In this document: positions 15,500 to 22,859 of the stretch, one piece after another
How positions within the stretch are numbered: the first letter of the stretch is position 1
Layout: each line of letters opens with the position of its first letter
NCBI RefSeq assembly: GCF_029674545.1
Contig: NZ_CP121354.1
Span: 4,969,001-5,033,000 of the forward strand
Source of the DNA: Mesorhizobium sp. WSM4904
GTDB lineage: Bacteria; Pseudomonadota; Alphaproteobacteria; Rhizobiales; Rhizobiaceae
Reading direction: 5' to 3'
DNA length: 64,000 nucleotides
Position numbers and translations under genes: made by a program
The notes under the pieces: generated by a model
The model's input: the letters and a program-made list of their open reading frames with translations, nothing else
Told to the model about the DNA's origin: nothing
Database searches by the model: none

Positions 15500-16558
15500 C
15501 TACCAATCAGGCTCGATTGCAGAATCCTCGGAAAGTCCAGGCGACTTTACCGGCAGAAGCGTCCGGATCGCGGCTTCTCGAAGAGGAGCGGGAAAGGCCT
15601 TGAGATAGTCGCCGTCCAGTGGAAGCTTCAGGTAGTTGTGGGCAATCGCCGCAGCCACCTCAGCCTGTTCGCGATCACGGGTCGCCTTGACCGCGGACCG
15701 GTCGGGCCGCCTCGCGAGCCATGCCTTGTGAAGCGCAAATACCCTGGGGTCGACCGTCGGTATCCTAACTGGGTAGCCGCGCTCGTCGATAGCGATTGCC
15801 TCGGTCTTGGGCGCATTGATTAGCCATTGCAATCCGTCCATCGGAGCGCCGTCGAGATCATCGGCAAGCGGCGTTATCGACGTCGGGGCATTGTCCTTGA
15901 GGACATTTCTCGTTTGCGGTCGAATGAGATCGACCAGATAACCATCCCGGTTTGTCGCCCTGAAGGCCCTGGGCTGGAGCGGCTTGAAGGACCGGTCCAC
16001 TTTGCGCAATACACCGATCAACCCGGACTGCGTTATCTTCTCGCCGGTTACGAAGCTGATCCGGCGGCGCGAGTCGAGGAGCAGGTCGATGTCGCCGGTT
16101 GCCGTGAGGCCGCTCGCAATCTGCACACCCGCCGAAGCCTCATAGGCGAATAGCGCATTCGTGCCGACGACCAGCAACTGCTTGCCGAGCAGATTCGTTT
16201 CAGCGCAGCGCCGCAGTATCCGGGCCGCGATAACCGGCACCCTGCCCAAGCCCATTGCGACATTGACCTTGGCAAGGCCGTTCAAACGATCGGACAGGCC
16301 GGCCAGCAAATCCCTGTTTCGTTCCCTGCCTTCGGAGAAAGCCGAGAACGATTTTTCCGTCTCCTCACTTCTGGGGCCAAGCGAGTTCTCGGTCTGCCCG
16401 ACCTTACGCAGCAGGTATTCGGCGCCGTTGCGCTCAACCCAGCGCATGCTGCCCGTGAAGCGCCTTTGATGCTCTTCGTCGGCGCTGAGCCAGCTCTCAT
16501 AAACCTGTTGGGTATCTATGAGTTGGCGGCGCTGTTCGCTTGTCAGCTCTCTAAGCAT
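15500..16558 (-). CDS. GSU2403-family nucleotidyltransferase-fold protein
   Basis: 352 residues, cytosolic. The central part carries a minimal nucleotidyltransferase motif: VVGTNALFAYEASAG (from about 131) and then GDIDLLLD, with the two catalytic-type aspartates at about 156 and 158. This matches the GSU2403 (NTP_transf_8) family, relatives of toxin/antitoxin and defence nucleotidyltransferases, function unproven. I chose ATG 16558 (MLRELTSEQRRQLIDTQQ) because upstream ATGs at 16582 and 16594 would place one arm of an operator-like repeat inside the gene; they remain possible. No partner gene is adjacent: livK ends the left side and an SDR lies to the right. Confidence 0.7.
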   Translation of the reverse strand: MLRELTSEQRRQLIDTQQVYESWLSADEEHQRRFTGSMRWVERNGAEYLLRKVGQTENSLGPRSEETEKSFSAFSEGRERNRDLLAGLSDRLNGLAKVNVAMGLGRVPVIAARILRRCAETNLLGKQLLVVGTNALFAYEASAGVQIASGLTATGDIDLLLDSRRRISFVTGEKITQSGLIGVLRKVDRSFKPLQPRAFRATNRDGYLVDLIRPQTRNVLKDNAPTSITPLADDLDGAPMDGLQWLINAPKTEAIAIDERGYPVRIPTVDPRVFALHKAWLARRPDRSAVKATRDREQAEVAAAIAHNYLKLPLDGDYLKAFPAPLREAAIRTLLPVKSPGLSEDSAIEPDW

Positions 16559-16560
16559 CC

Positions 16561-16676
16561 GTTTTCCACTCTGCCGAGCCATTTTTGAAAACATAGTGGA
16601 AAACTATTAAATAACAATGTCTTACCAGCCATTTTCCACCACCGTTCTCGAATTCCATCACGGTAATGGAAAAATG
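16561..16676. promoter_or_regulatory. cluster of TTTTCCA/TGGAAAA inverted repeats (operator candidate)
   Basis: GTTTTCCACT (16561-16570) pairs with AGTGGAAAAC (16595-16604), a perfect 10-base inverted repeat; ATTTTCCA (16631-16638) pairs with TGGAAAAAT (16668-16676). All four lie directly upstream of the nucleotidyltransferase start, in unusually AT-rich DNA for this window. Confidence 0.5.
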
Positions 16677-16727
16677 CTTGAAAACAACATCTTAAAGGCG
16701 GAAACGATCCCTGCAATTTTTCCTTTT

Positions 16728-17435
16728 TCACCACGGCAGCTTTCTGCCATCGCGGAAGAAGCCGCCCGTCGGGCCGTCATCCGGCAGGGTCGCGGCCCAG
16801 ACGATGCCGGCCGCGCCTTGCGCGACGGGACGGCCGCCGGGACCGCCCATGTCGGTCGCGACCCAGCCGGGGCAGACCGAATTGACCAGCACGCCCGAGC
16901 CGCGCAGCTCGGCCGAAAGGATGCGGGTCAGCGCGTTGAGCGTCGCCTTGCTGGTCGAATAGGCCGGCGCGCCGGCGCCCATCGAGGCGAGCGAGCCACC
17001 TTCGGACGAGACGTTGACCAGCCGGCCGTGGCCCGAGGCGCCGAGCAGCGGCGCGAAAGCGACCGCGACGCGCCAGGCGCCGAAGACGTTGGTCTCGAAA
17101 GCCTCGCGGATCACGCTCCAGTCGGGCCGCAACGCCCGCGCGGACGGGTCGTAGTGGATGGCGGCGTTGTTGACCAGAACGTCGAGCCGGCCGAAGCGAC
17201 GCTCGACTTCAGCCGCGGCACGGGCGGCAGCGTCGGGCGCCGCGACATCCAGCGCGATGGCCTCGACCCTGTCGCCGAGCCTGCTTGCCGCCGCCTCGCC
17301 CTTGGCGAGGTCGCGCACGCCGATGAGCACGGTGAAGCCAAGTTCGGCGAGCTGGCGCGCCGCCTCCAGCCCGATGCCGCGATTGCCGCCGGTGACGAGC
17401 GCCACCTTGCCGGAATGATTTGTCTTGCCGGTCAT
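16728..17435 (-). CDS. short-chain dehydrogenase/reductase
   Basis: 235 residues, cytosolic, classical SDR. Rossmann motif TGGNRGIG (15-22), NNAA (89-92), the catalytic serine region NVSSEGGS (141-148), and Tyr159-Ser-Thr-Ser-Lys163. The sequence resembles carbonyl-reductase-like SDRs (ALRPDWSVIREAFETNVFG, AELRGSGVLVNSVCPGWV), which use NADPH on aldehydes, ketones or quinones. Gly-Arg after the first strand favours NADP. It stands 63 bases after a YdeI-like gene in the same direction and may be co-transcribed with it. The substrate is not evident. Confidence 0.85.
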   Translation of the reverse strand: MTGKTNHSGKVALVTGGNRGIGLEAARQLAELGFTVLIGVRDLAKGEAAASRLGDRVEAIALDVAAPDAAARAAAEVERRFGRLDVLVNNAAIHYDPSARALRPDWSVIREAFETNVFGAWRVAVAFAPLLGASGHGRLVNVSSEGGSLASMGAGAPAYSTSKATLNALTRILSAELRGSGVLVNSVCPGWVATDMGGPGGRPVAQGAAGIVWAATLPDDGPTGGFFRDGRKLPW

Positions 17436-17498
17436 CGTCCTTCTCCCGGACCCATTTGACTGTTCGCGACCCTTCGAGGGCGGCGTTTTTGTCTGCGC

Positions 17499-18095
17499 TT
17501 ACTTCTTCTGCGGATGGATCGTCTCGCCGCGCTTCAGCATTTGAACGAAGCTCTCAATCTTCTTCTTGCGCCCCGCCTCTGTCTTCATGTTGTGGGTGCG
17601 GAAGGCGAGCGCGAAGCGGTTCTGCGCGGAAAGCTTTGCCAGCATCGCCTTCGCCTCCGGCTCGGCGTCGATCGCCGCCTGCAGGTCGGGCGGAATCGTC
17701 ATCTCCTTCGATCCGCCATAGGCGCGGTCCCAGCGGCCGTCGGCCTTGGCCGCCTCGACCTGTTCGAGGCCATGCTTCGTCATGCGGCCCTCCTCGATCA
17801 GGCGGGCGACATTGTCGATGTTGATCCTGCTCCAGATGCTCTTCCTGCCGCGCGGCGTGTAGCGCTGCAGGAAGCTCTTCTCGTCGAGCGACTTGCGCAC
17901 CGCGTCGATCCAGCCGAAGCAGAGCACGACGTCGATCGCCTCCTTCGGCGTGATCGAGGCAAGACCCGAACCCACCTTGTGAACCTTGATCCAGACCTCG
18001 CTTTCGCTGGCGTGGTTGTCGGCTAGCCAGGCGTAGAAGCTTTCGGCATCGGGGAATTCGCGAACCTTGTCCGGATCGACTTTTATGGGTGCCAT
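17499..18095 (-). CDS. YdeI/OmpD-associated family protein
   Basis: 198 residues. The block FPDAESFYAWLADNHASESE and VWIKVHKVGSG, then EAIDVVLCFGWIDAVRKSLD and RYTPRGRKSIWSRINIDNVARL, is diagnostic for the YdeI-like (DUF1801-related, OmpD-associated) family. The C-terminal half (TIPPDLQAAIDAEPEAKA, then FRTHNMKTEAGRKKKI) completes it. Biochemical function is unknown; E. coli-type relatives influence peptide resistance. ATG 18095 follows GAGGGCGGCAA; an ATG at 18158 would add an unrelated tail. It precedes the SDR at 16728-17435. Confidence 0.82.
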   Translation of the reverse strand: MAPIKVDPDKVREFPDAESFYAWLADNHASESEVWIKVHKVGSGLASITPKEAIDVVLCFGWIDAVRKSLDEKSFLQRYTPRGRKSIWSRINIDNVARLIEEGRMTKHGLEQVEAAKADGRWDRAYGGSKEMTIPPDLQAAIDAEPEAKAMLAKLSAQNRFALAFRTHNMKTEAGRKKKIESFVQMLKRGETIHPQKK

Positions 18096-18270
18096 TTGCC
18101 GCCCTCGTTTGCTTATCCCGATCGTTGCAGTCTGGACGATTCCGCGCCACCGCAGCAATAATTGCTACCAGTTTCCGTCAGCGGCCTGGGGCGACCGCTC
18201 CGCACGGCACATATGCAAATTGGACGCCAGCCAAAAAGTCATTTTCTTCCACTTTTTCAATCGTTAGCGA

Positions 18271-18310
18271 TACTCCACACTTCTGTTGACTTCTACAGAT
18301 GTGTGGAGTA
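18271..18310 (+). promoter_or_regulatory. hicAB operator: perfect 10-bp inverted repeat over the promoter
   Basis: TACTCCACAC (18271-18280) and GTGTGGAGTA (18301-18310) flank TTGACT at 18286-18291, which would serve as the -35 box. HicB proteins with a DNA-binding tail repress their own operon through such palindromes. Confidence 0.6.
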
Positions 18311-18319
18311 CGCTATCTT

Positions 18320-18507
18320 ATGAATGCGAACGAACTCCGGCGCTGGCTCGCCAAGCAGGGATGCACCTTCGAAACCACCGTGGTGGGAGCGGTCACCTGA
18401 CTGTCCGTCTCAAAGGCAAGGTTTCCCAGCTGCCAATGCACGGCGGCGGCAAGGAACTTGGAACGCGCTTGGTCGAGAAGATCAAGAAGGATCTGGGCCT
18501 GAAATAG
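18320..18507 (+). pseudogene. hicA: hicA toxin gene with a one-base frameshift
   Basis: ATG 18320 opens MNANELRRWLAKQGCTFET, a normal HicA start, but this frame hits TGA at 18398. The rest of HicA continues in the next frame from CAC at 18376: HRGGSGHLTVRLKGKVSQ, then PMHGGGKELGTRLVEKIKK and DLGLK before the stop at 18505-18507. The two parts join into a 62-residue HicA if one C is restored in AAACCACCG (18372-18380). HicA is a small dsRBD-like mRNA interferase; the motif with the active His (GGSGH) lies in the shifted part, so as written the toxin is inactive. A sequencing error at this base is the main alternative. hicB follows 12 bases later. Confidence 0.75.
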
Positions 18508-18519
18508 AGGAGGCTGTGT

Positions 18520-18954
18520 ATGTGGTATGAACTCGCCCTCACGCCCGATGACAACGATACCTGGCTGGTTACAGCGCCTCAATTCGATGAGGTCGTGTCC
18601 TATGGCGACACCAAGGAAGAAGCTTGCCGGAATGGGCGGAACGCCATCGAGGAGGCGATCGCGGCGCGCATTGCTCATGGCGACGACATTCCCTACCCGC
18701 TCAAGGAAACCAAGGGTAAGGGATGGTTCGTCGAGATTCCGGCGCTCATCTTCCTGAAGTCGGCCCTATACATGGCTCTGAGGGAAAAGGGCTGGAGCCG
18801 AGCGGATCTGATGCGCGAACTGAAATGCCAGCGGGAACACGTCGATCGTCTGTTCCGCCTCGATCACAACTCACGCCTTGACTCGCTCGAGGAGGCGTTC
18901 AAGGCGCTTGGCCACCCGCTTCGCTTCGACATGGAGTTCCACAAGGCCGCCTGA
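18520..18954 (+). CDS. hicB: HicB-type antitoxin
   Basis: 144 residues. The N-terminal half (about 1-70) is the partial RNase H-like HicB fold (YELALTPDDNDTWLVTAPQF, then SYGDTKEEACRNGRNAIEEA); the C-terminal half (about 75-135) is a helix-turn-helix (LREKGWSRADLMRELKCQRE then DRLFRLDHNSRLDSLEEAFKA), so it can neutralise HicA and repress the operon. GAGGAGG lies 6-12 bases before ATG 18520. It is the second gene of the pair, the usual hicA-hicB order, and appears intact although the toxin gene is frameshifted. Confidence 0.85.
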   Translation: MWYELALTPDDNDTWLVTAPQFDEVVSYGDTKEEACRNGRNAIEEAIAARIAHGDDIPYPLKETKGKGWFVEIPALIFLKSALYMALREKGWSRADLMRELKCQREHVDRLFRLDHNSRLDSLEEAFKALGHPLRFDMEFHKAA

Positions 18955-19067
18955 CTTTCGTCGGCGGCCGCATTATCACCATCGGACTTTCCGATGACAC
19001 TATCGGTTTCTTCCGTTTCCGTTTCGCCCTCTCGCCTGCCACATCACCGTCCATGCGAAGGAAAGGC

Positions 19068-19796
19068 ATGGACATGGACAATCGAAAAATCCTGATCGTC
19101 GGCGGCGGCTCGGGCATGGGGCTGGCGCTTGCCAGGCGCTGCCTGGATGAGGGTGCCGCGGTCGTCATCGCCGGGCGCGGCGAAGCGAAGCTGAGCGCCG
19201 CGCGGGACGAGCTCAACCGGCCGGCAAAGCTCGAAACGGCGGTTGTCGACATCAGCCGCGAAGCCGAGGTCGCGGCGCTGTTTGAGCGCATCGGGCGGCT
19301 CGACCATATCGTCAGCACGGCCGCCGATATCGAGGGCGCCTACCGGCTGCTGCCCGAGATCGAGCTGGAAGCGGCGCAGCGTGTGGTGGAGAGCAAGTTT
19401 TACGGGCCGCTGCTTTTGGCCAAGCACGGCGCGCCGAAGCTTTCGGCCAACGGCTCGCTCACCTTCGTCTCCGGCATTGCAGCCTACCGGCCGGCGGCGC
19501 GCGGCTCGGTGGTCGCCGCGGTCAACGCCGGGCTCGAAGGTCTGGTGCGGGCCCTGGCCGTCGAGCTGGCGCCGATCCGCGTCAACGCCGTCTCGCCCGG
19601 ATGGGTCGACACACCGATCTGGCAGCTCGTCGCCGGCGACGCCAAGGACGAGACGCTTGCCGCGATGGCCAAGCGGCTGCCGGCCGGCCGCGTCGGACGG
19701 CCGCAAGACATTGCCGACGCGCTTCGCTTCCTGATCGGCAATGGTTTCACGACGGGAACGACGCTGCATGTCGAGGGCGGGCACCGGCTGATCTGA
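19068..19796 (+). CDS. atypical short-chain dehydrogenase/reductase lacking the YxxxK motif
   Basis: 242 residues. It has the cofactor site VGGGSGMGLALA near the N-terminus, DISREAEVAALFERIGRLD, and the C-terminal SDR block VNAVSPGWVDTP, ending ...TTLHVEGGHRL. Where classical SDRs have Ser...Tyr-x-x-x-Lys, this one reads FVSGIAAYRPAARGSVVAAVN: Tyr is followed by Arg-Pro-Ala-Ala and the Lys is absent. Several bacterial SDRs of this kind exist, with unknown chemistry. ATG 19068 follows AAGGAAAGG; an ATG at 19053 precedes that site. Its end overlaps the convergent LysR gene by 50 bases. Confidence 0.8.
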   Translation: MDMDNRKILIVGGGSGMGLALARRCLDEGAAVVIAGRGEAKLSAARDELNRPAKLETAVVDISREAEVAALFERIGRLDHIVSTAADIEGAYRLLPEIELEAAQRVVESKFYGPLLLAKHGAPKLSANGSLTFVSGIAAYRPAARGSVVAAVNAGLEGLVRALAVELAPIRVNAVSPGWVDTPIWQLVAGDAKDETLAAMAKRLPAGRVGRPQDIADALRFLIGNGFTTGTTLHVEGGHRLI

Positions 19797-20688
19797 CGGG
19801 CTCGAAATTCTCTCCTATCGCTGCAAGCAGCGCCTTCAGCGCCGGCGGCTGGACGCGCCGGCGCCGCCAGATCATCACCAGCTCGGCCGAGCGGACAGGG
19901 GCTGGCCATGCGATCTCGGCCACCTCGCCACGATCGAGCGCGGCCGCCACCGCCAGGCGCGGCACCACGCCAAGGCCGGTGCCGGCCGCGACCATGCCGG
20001 CGATGGCGTCGATGCTGCCGGCTTCCACAGCCAATTTCGGTCCGTCGAGGCCCGCCTCAGCGAAGGCCCGGTCGATCATGGCACGGTAGACGCATCCGGT
20101 TCCGGTGGCGACGAAGCATTTTTCGGCAAGCTCCTTGAGATCGACGTCCGTCCGGTTCTCGCCGGGCGGCGCGATCAGCACCAGCGGCTCGGCCGCGACG
20201 ATGCGCCTGGCAAAACGCTCGTTCGCTTCGCCGGCGCCGGGCCTGTCGAAGCAGAAGGCGACGTCGATCTCGCCTTCTCCCAGCTTGCGCCGCAGCTCGC
20301 CGCTGCCAGCGATCTTCAGTCTGATGTCTATGTCGGGATGAGCGGCGCGGAAATCGGCAAGCCACTCGGGAAGCCGTGCGGATGCGATCGTCTCCAGCGC
20401 GCCGATCGACAGGCTGCCGGCCGTCTCGCTCCTGGTGGCATCGATGGCGGCCCGCGCCTCGTCGGCGAGCGACAGCAATTGCTCGGCATAGGGTTTCAGC
20501 GCCTCGCCGGCCGGTGTCAGTTCCAACCCCTGCCGCGAGCGGGTGAACAGGCTCGCGCCAAGCTCGGCCTCCAGCGCCTGGATCTGGTCACTGACGCTCG
20601 ACTGCGCAAGATTGACCTCCGCCGCGGCGCGCGTGACGTTGTGCGTGCGCGCGACGGCGAGAAACGTCTTCAGCAGCCTTGGGTGCAT
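19747..20688 (-). CDS. LysR family transcriptional regulator
   Basis: 313 residues. The N-terminal winged helix (1-60) shows the LysR signature HPRLLKTFLAVARTHNVTRA, then AEVNLAQSSVSDQIQALEAEL. The effector domain covers about 90-295 with two Rossmann-like lobes (SIGALETIASARLPEWLADF, then AGTGLGVVPRLAVAAAL). It overlaps the convergent SDR tail by 50 bases and follows the HtrA-like gene by six bases in the same direction, so those two form a probable operon. LysR genes usually control a divergent neighbour, but here none is divergent, so its target is unclear. The tail beyond residue 300 is Arg/Ala-rich and non-conserved. Confidence 0.88.
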   Translation of the reverse strand: MHPRLLKTFLAVARTHNVTRAAAEVNLAQSSVSDQIQALEAELGASLFTRSRQGLELTPAGEALKPYAEQLLSLADEARAAIDATRSETAGSLSIGALETIASARLPEWLADFRAAHPDIDIRLKIAGSGELRRKLGEGEIDVAFCFDRPGAGEANERFARRIVAAEPLVLIAPPGENRTDVDLKELAEKCFVATGTGCVYRAMIDRAFAEAGLDGPKLAVEAGSIDAIAGMVAAGTGLGVVPRLAVAAALDRGEVAEIAWPAPVRSAELVMIWRRRRVQPPALKALLAAIGENFEPVRSAGARPRHAASFPS

Positions 20689-20694
20689 GCGGCG

Positions 20695-21597
20695 TTACTG
20701 GAGCTGCGGCTTCTTGAGGAAGGAGTTGCGGTCGGCGGATTTTACGCGCAGCCAGGTTTCGCGGCCGTCGCGCACGACACGCAGCGGAATTTCCGCGCCG
20801 GCCGGGTTCTGCCAGAGTTTCCGGTAGAAGTCGGCGAGACCGTCGACCTCGCCGTCGCGCACATCGGAGATGATGTCGCCCTGGCGCAGACCCGCTTGCT
20901 CGGCCGGGCCGCCCTCGGCAACGCTCATCACCACCACCATGCCGTTCGACTCGGCCGAGAAGGCGCCGAGCCAGGGGCGCGGCGGCCGGGCCAACTGGCC
21001 ACGCTTCACCAGGTCGTCGAGGACCGGCGTCAGAAGGTCGATCGGCACGATCATGTTGATGTCGGCGACCTCGCCGGCGCGGCTCATCTGCAGGCGCAGC
21101 GAGCCGACGCCGAGCAGCTTGCCGGCGCGGTCGAACAACGCCGCACCGCCCCATGACGGGTGCGCCGGCGCGGTGAAGATCGCCTCGTCGATGAGATATT
21201 CCCAGTAGCCGGCGAATTCCTGCTTGGTGACGATGTGGGCGTCGACCTGCTGGCCGATGCCGTCGGCAAGCGTCACGGCGTCGCCGATATTGGCCTTCCT
21301 GGCGTTGCCGAACTTGACCGCCGGCAGGCCGAGCGGCGACAGCGCCTGCACCAGGCCGAAGCCGGTCTCCTGGTCGTAGGCCAGCGCATGCGCGGCGACC
21401 ACGCGGCCGTCCTGGTCGGTCAGCCAGACCTCCTCGGCCTCGGTGATCAGATAGCCGATGGTGAGCACCAGCCCGCTGTCGCGGATCACCACGCCGCTGC
21501 CCTCGCGGCGCGTGCCCAGCGCATTGGCGGTGAAGGCGTCGTCCGGAACCGTGGCGCGCACGGCAACGACGGAGCGCGAGACTTTTTCGATGGTCAT
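20695..21597 (-). CDS. HtrA/DegP-like trypsin-PDZ protein with a lost catalytic triad
   Basis: 300 residues: a trypsin-like domain (about 1-195) and a C-terminal PDZ domain (about 205-290; PWLGAFSAESNGMVVVMSV, GGPAEQAGLRQGDIIS). In active HtrA proteases the motifs are LTNHHV, TDLAVL and GNSGG. Here they read LTIGYL (45-50), TGFGLV (78-83) and PSWGGAA (147-153), so His, Asp and Ser all appear replaced. No signal peptide is visible, so it is probably cytosolic. ATG 21597 (MTIEKVSRS) follows GCAGGA; an ATG at 21612 has no ribosome site. It lies six bases before the LysR gene. It is more likely a binding or scaffold protein than a protease. Confidence 0.82.
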   Translation of the reverse strand: MTIEKVSRSVVAVRATVPDDAFTANALGTRREGSGVVIRDSGLVLTIGYLITEAEEVWLTDQDGRVVAAHALAYDQETGFGLVQALSPLGLPAVKFGNARKANIGDAVTLADGIGQQVDAHIVTKQEFAGYWEYLIDEAIFTAPAHPSWGGAALFDRAGKLLGVGSLRLQMSRAGEVADINMIVPIDLLTPVLDDLVKRGQLARPPRPWLGAFSAESNGMVVVMSVAEGGPAEQAGLRQGDIISDVRDGEVDGLADFYRKLWQNPAGAEIPLRVVRDGRETWLRVKSADRNSFLKKPQLQ

Positions 21598-21820
21598 CGG
21601 TCGATCCTGCATTGCGGGTCTTTTTCTATAGGTATGGCCAAAGGGGCGATGTGCAAGGGTATCTTCCCTTCTCCCTTGTGGCCCTTGGGGATAAGGGAAA
21701 AGAGGCTGGCCCAGTCGTTAGTTCAACGAAAATTGAACTTTTTTCTTTGACGCGCGCGCAACCGCACCTAAATCTTGCGCCAACGAACCCGCATCCACCC
21801 CGCAGAACAGGGCCTTCGAG

Positions 21821-22690
21821 ATGAACCAGTACACTCCGCCGAAAGTCTGGACCTGGAACAAGCCGAATGGCGGCGCCTTCGCCTCGATCAACCGGCCGGT
21901 TGCCGGGCCGACGCATGAGAAGGAACTGCCGGTCGGCAAGCATCCGCTGCAGCTCTATTCGCTGGCCACGCCCAACGGCCAGAAGATCACGATCATGCTG
22001 GAGGAGCTTCTGGCGCGCGGCCACAGGGGCGCCGAATACGACGCCTGGCTGATCCGCATCAACGACGGCGACCAGTTCGGCTCAGGCTTCGTCGAGGTCA
22101 ATCCGAACTCGAAGATTCCGGCGCTGATGGACCGCAGCGAGCCGAAGCCGGTGCGCGTGTTCGAATCCGGCTCGATCCTCACCTATCTCGCCGAAAAGTT
22201 CGGCGAGTTCCTGCCGACGGAGCGTGCCGCTCGCGCGGAAACCTTCTCGTGGCTGTTCTGGCAGATGGGCTCGGCACCCTATCTCGGCGGCGGCTTCGGC
22301 CATTTCTACGCCTATGCGCCGGAAAAGATCGAATATGCCATCGACCGCTTCGCCATGGAGACCAAGCGGCAGATGGACGTGCTCGACCGGCGGCTGGCCG
22401 AGAGCGAATACCTCGCCGGCCCCGACTACACCATCGCCGACATGGCGGTCTGGCCCTGGTATGGCGGGCTCGCCAAGGGCCGCAACTACAATGACGCCGC
22501 GCAGTTCCTCTCCGTGCATGAATACAAGCACGTGCAGCGCTGGGCCGACGCGATCGACGCCCGGCCGGCGGTGAGACGCGGCCGCATGGTCAACCGCATC
22601 TCCGGCGACCCGGCCTACCAGCTGCACGAGCGCCACGACGCCAGCGACTTCGAGACGAAGACGCAGGACAAGCTGCAAGCGGCGGAGTGA
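21821..22690 (+). CDS. yghU: glutathione S-transferase-like disulfide reductase YghU
   Basis: 289 residues, cytosolic. The YghU/Ure2-like subgroup is recognised from the N-terminal extension (YTPPKVWTWNKPNGGAFASIN), thioredoxin-like domain with LYSLATPNGQKITIMLEEL and NPNSKIPALMD, and the helical domain beginning near LFWQMGSAPYLGGGFGHFY. YghU enzymes bind two glutathiones and reduce organic peroxides and disulfides. The N-terminal Asn/Thr active region (TPNGQK) is conserved. No strong ribosome site is seen before ATG 21821. A family A repeat follows the stop. No partner gene is evident. Confidence 0.9.
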   Translation: MNQYTPPKVWTWNKPNGGAFASINRPVAGPTHEKELPVGKHPLQLYSLATPNGQKITIMLEELLARGHRGAEYDAWLIRINDGDQFGSGFVEVNPNSKIPALMDRSEPKPVRVFESGSILTYLAEKFGEFLPTERAARAETFSWLFWQMGSAPYLGGGFGHFYAYAPEKIEYAIDRFAMETKRQMDVLDRRLAESEYLAGPDYTIADMAVWPWYGGLAKGRNYNDAAQFLSVHEYKHVQRWADAIDARPAVRRGRMVNRISGDPAYQLHERHDASDFETKTQDKLQAAE

Positions 22691-22701
22691 GGAGTGGCGT
22701 A

Positions 22702-22858
22702 ATCTCCCCCCTTGCGGGGGAGATGTCGCCGAAGGCGACAGAGGGGGTCGCCGCGCGTGAAGCGACAACCTCCTCTTCGGGTTCGCCGGGCGTCGATGCT
22801 CTACGCGAGGCGACCCCCTCTGGCCTGCCGGCCATCTCCCCCGCAAGGGGGGAGATCG
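22702..22858. repeat. mosaic repeat, family A, full inverted pair
   Basis: ATCTCCCCCCTTGCGGGGGA then GATGTCGCCGAAGGCGACAG on the left; CCCTCTGGCCTGCCGGCCAT then CTCCCCCGCAAGGGGGGAG on the right. The two halves are convergent copies of the same hairpin carrying different inner modules (GTCGCCGAAGGCGAC versus GGCCTGCCGGCC). Confidence 0.75.
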
Positions 22859-22859
22859 G

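Noticed and set aside
18286..18507. An alternative hicA start at ATG 18286 giving one uninterrupted frame
   Set aside because: That frame carries a non-HicA N-terminus (STDVWSTLSYECERTP) and starts inside the operator; the proper HicA start is at 18320 in the other frame.
22702..22858. Regular hairpin repeats considered as a CRISPR array
   Set aside because: There are no equal-length spacers or direct repeats in series, and no cas genes; these are inverted, mosaic intergenic repeats.
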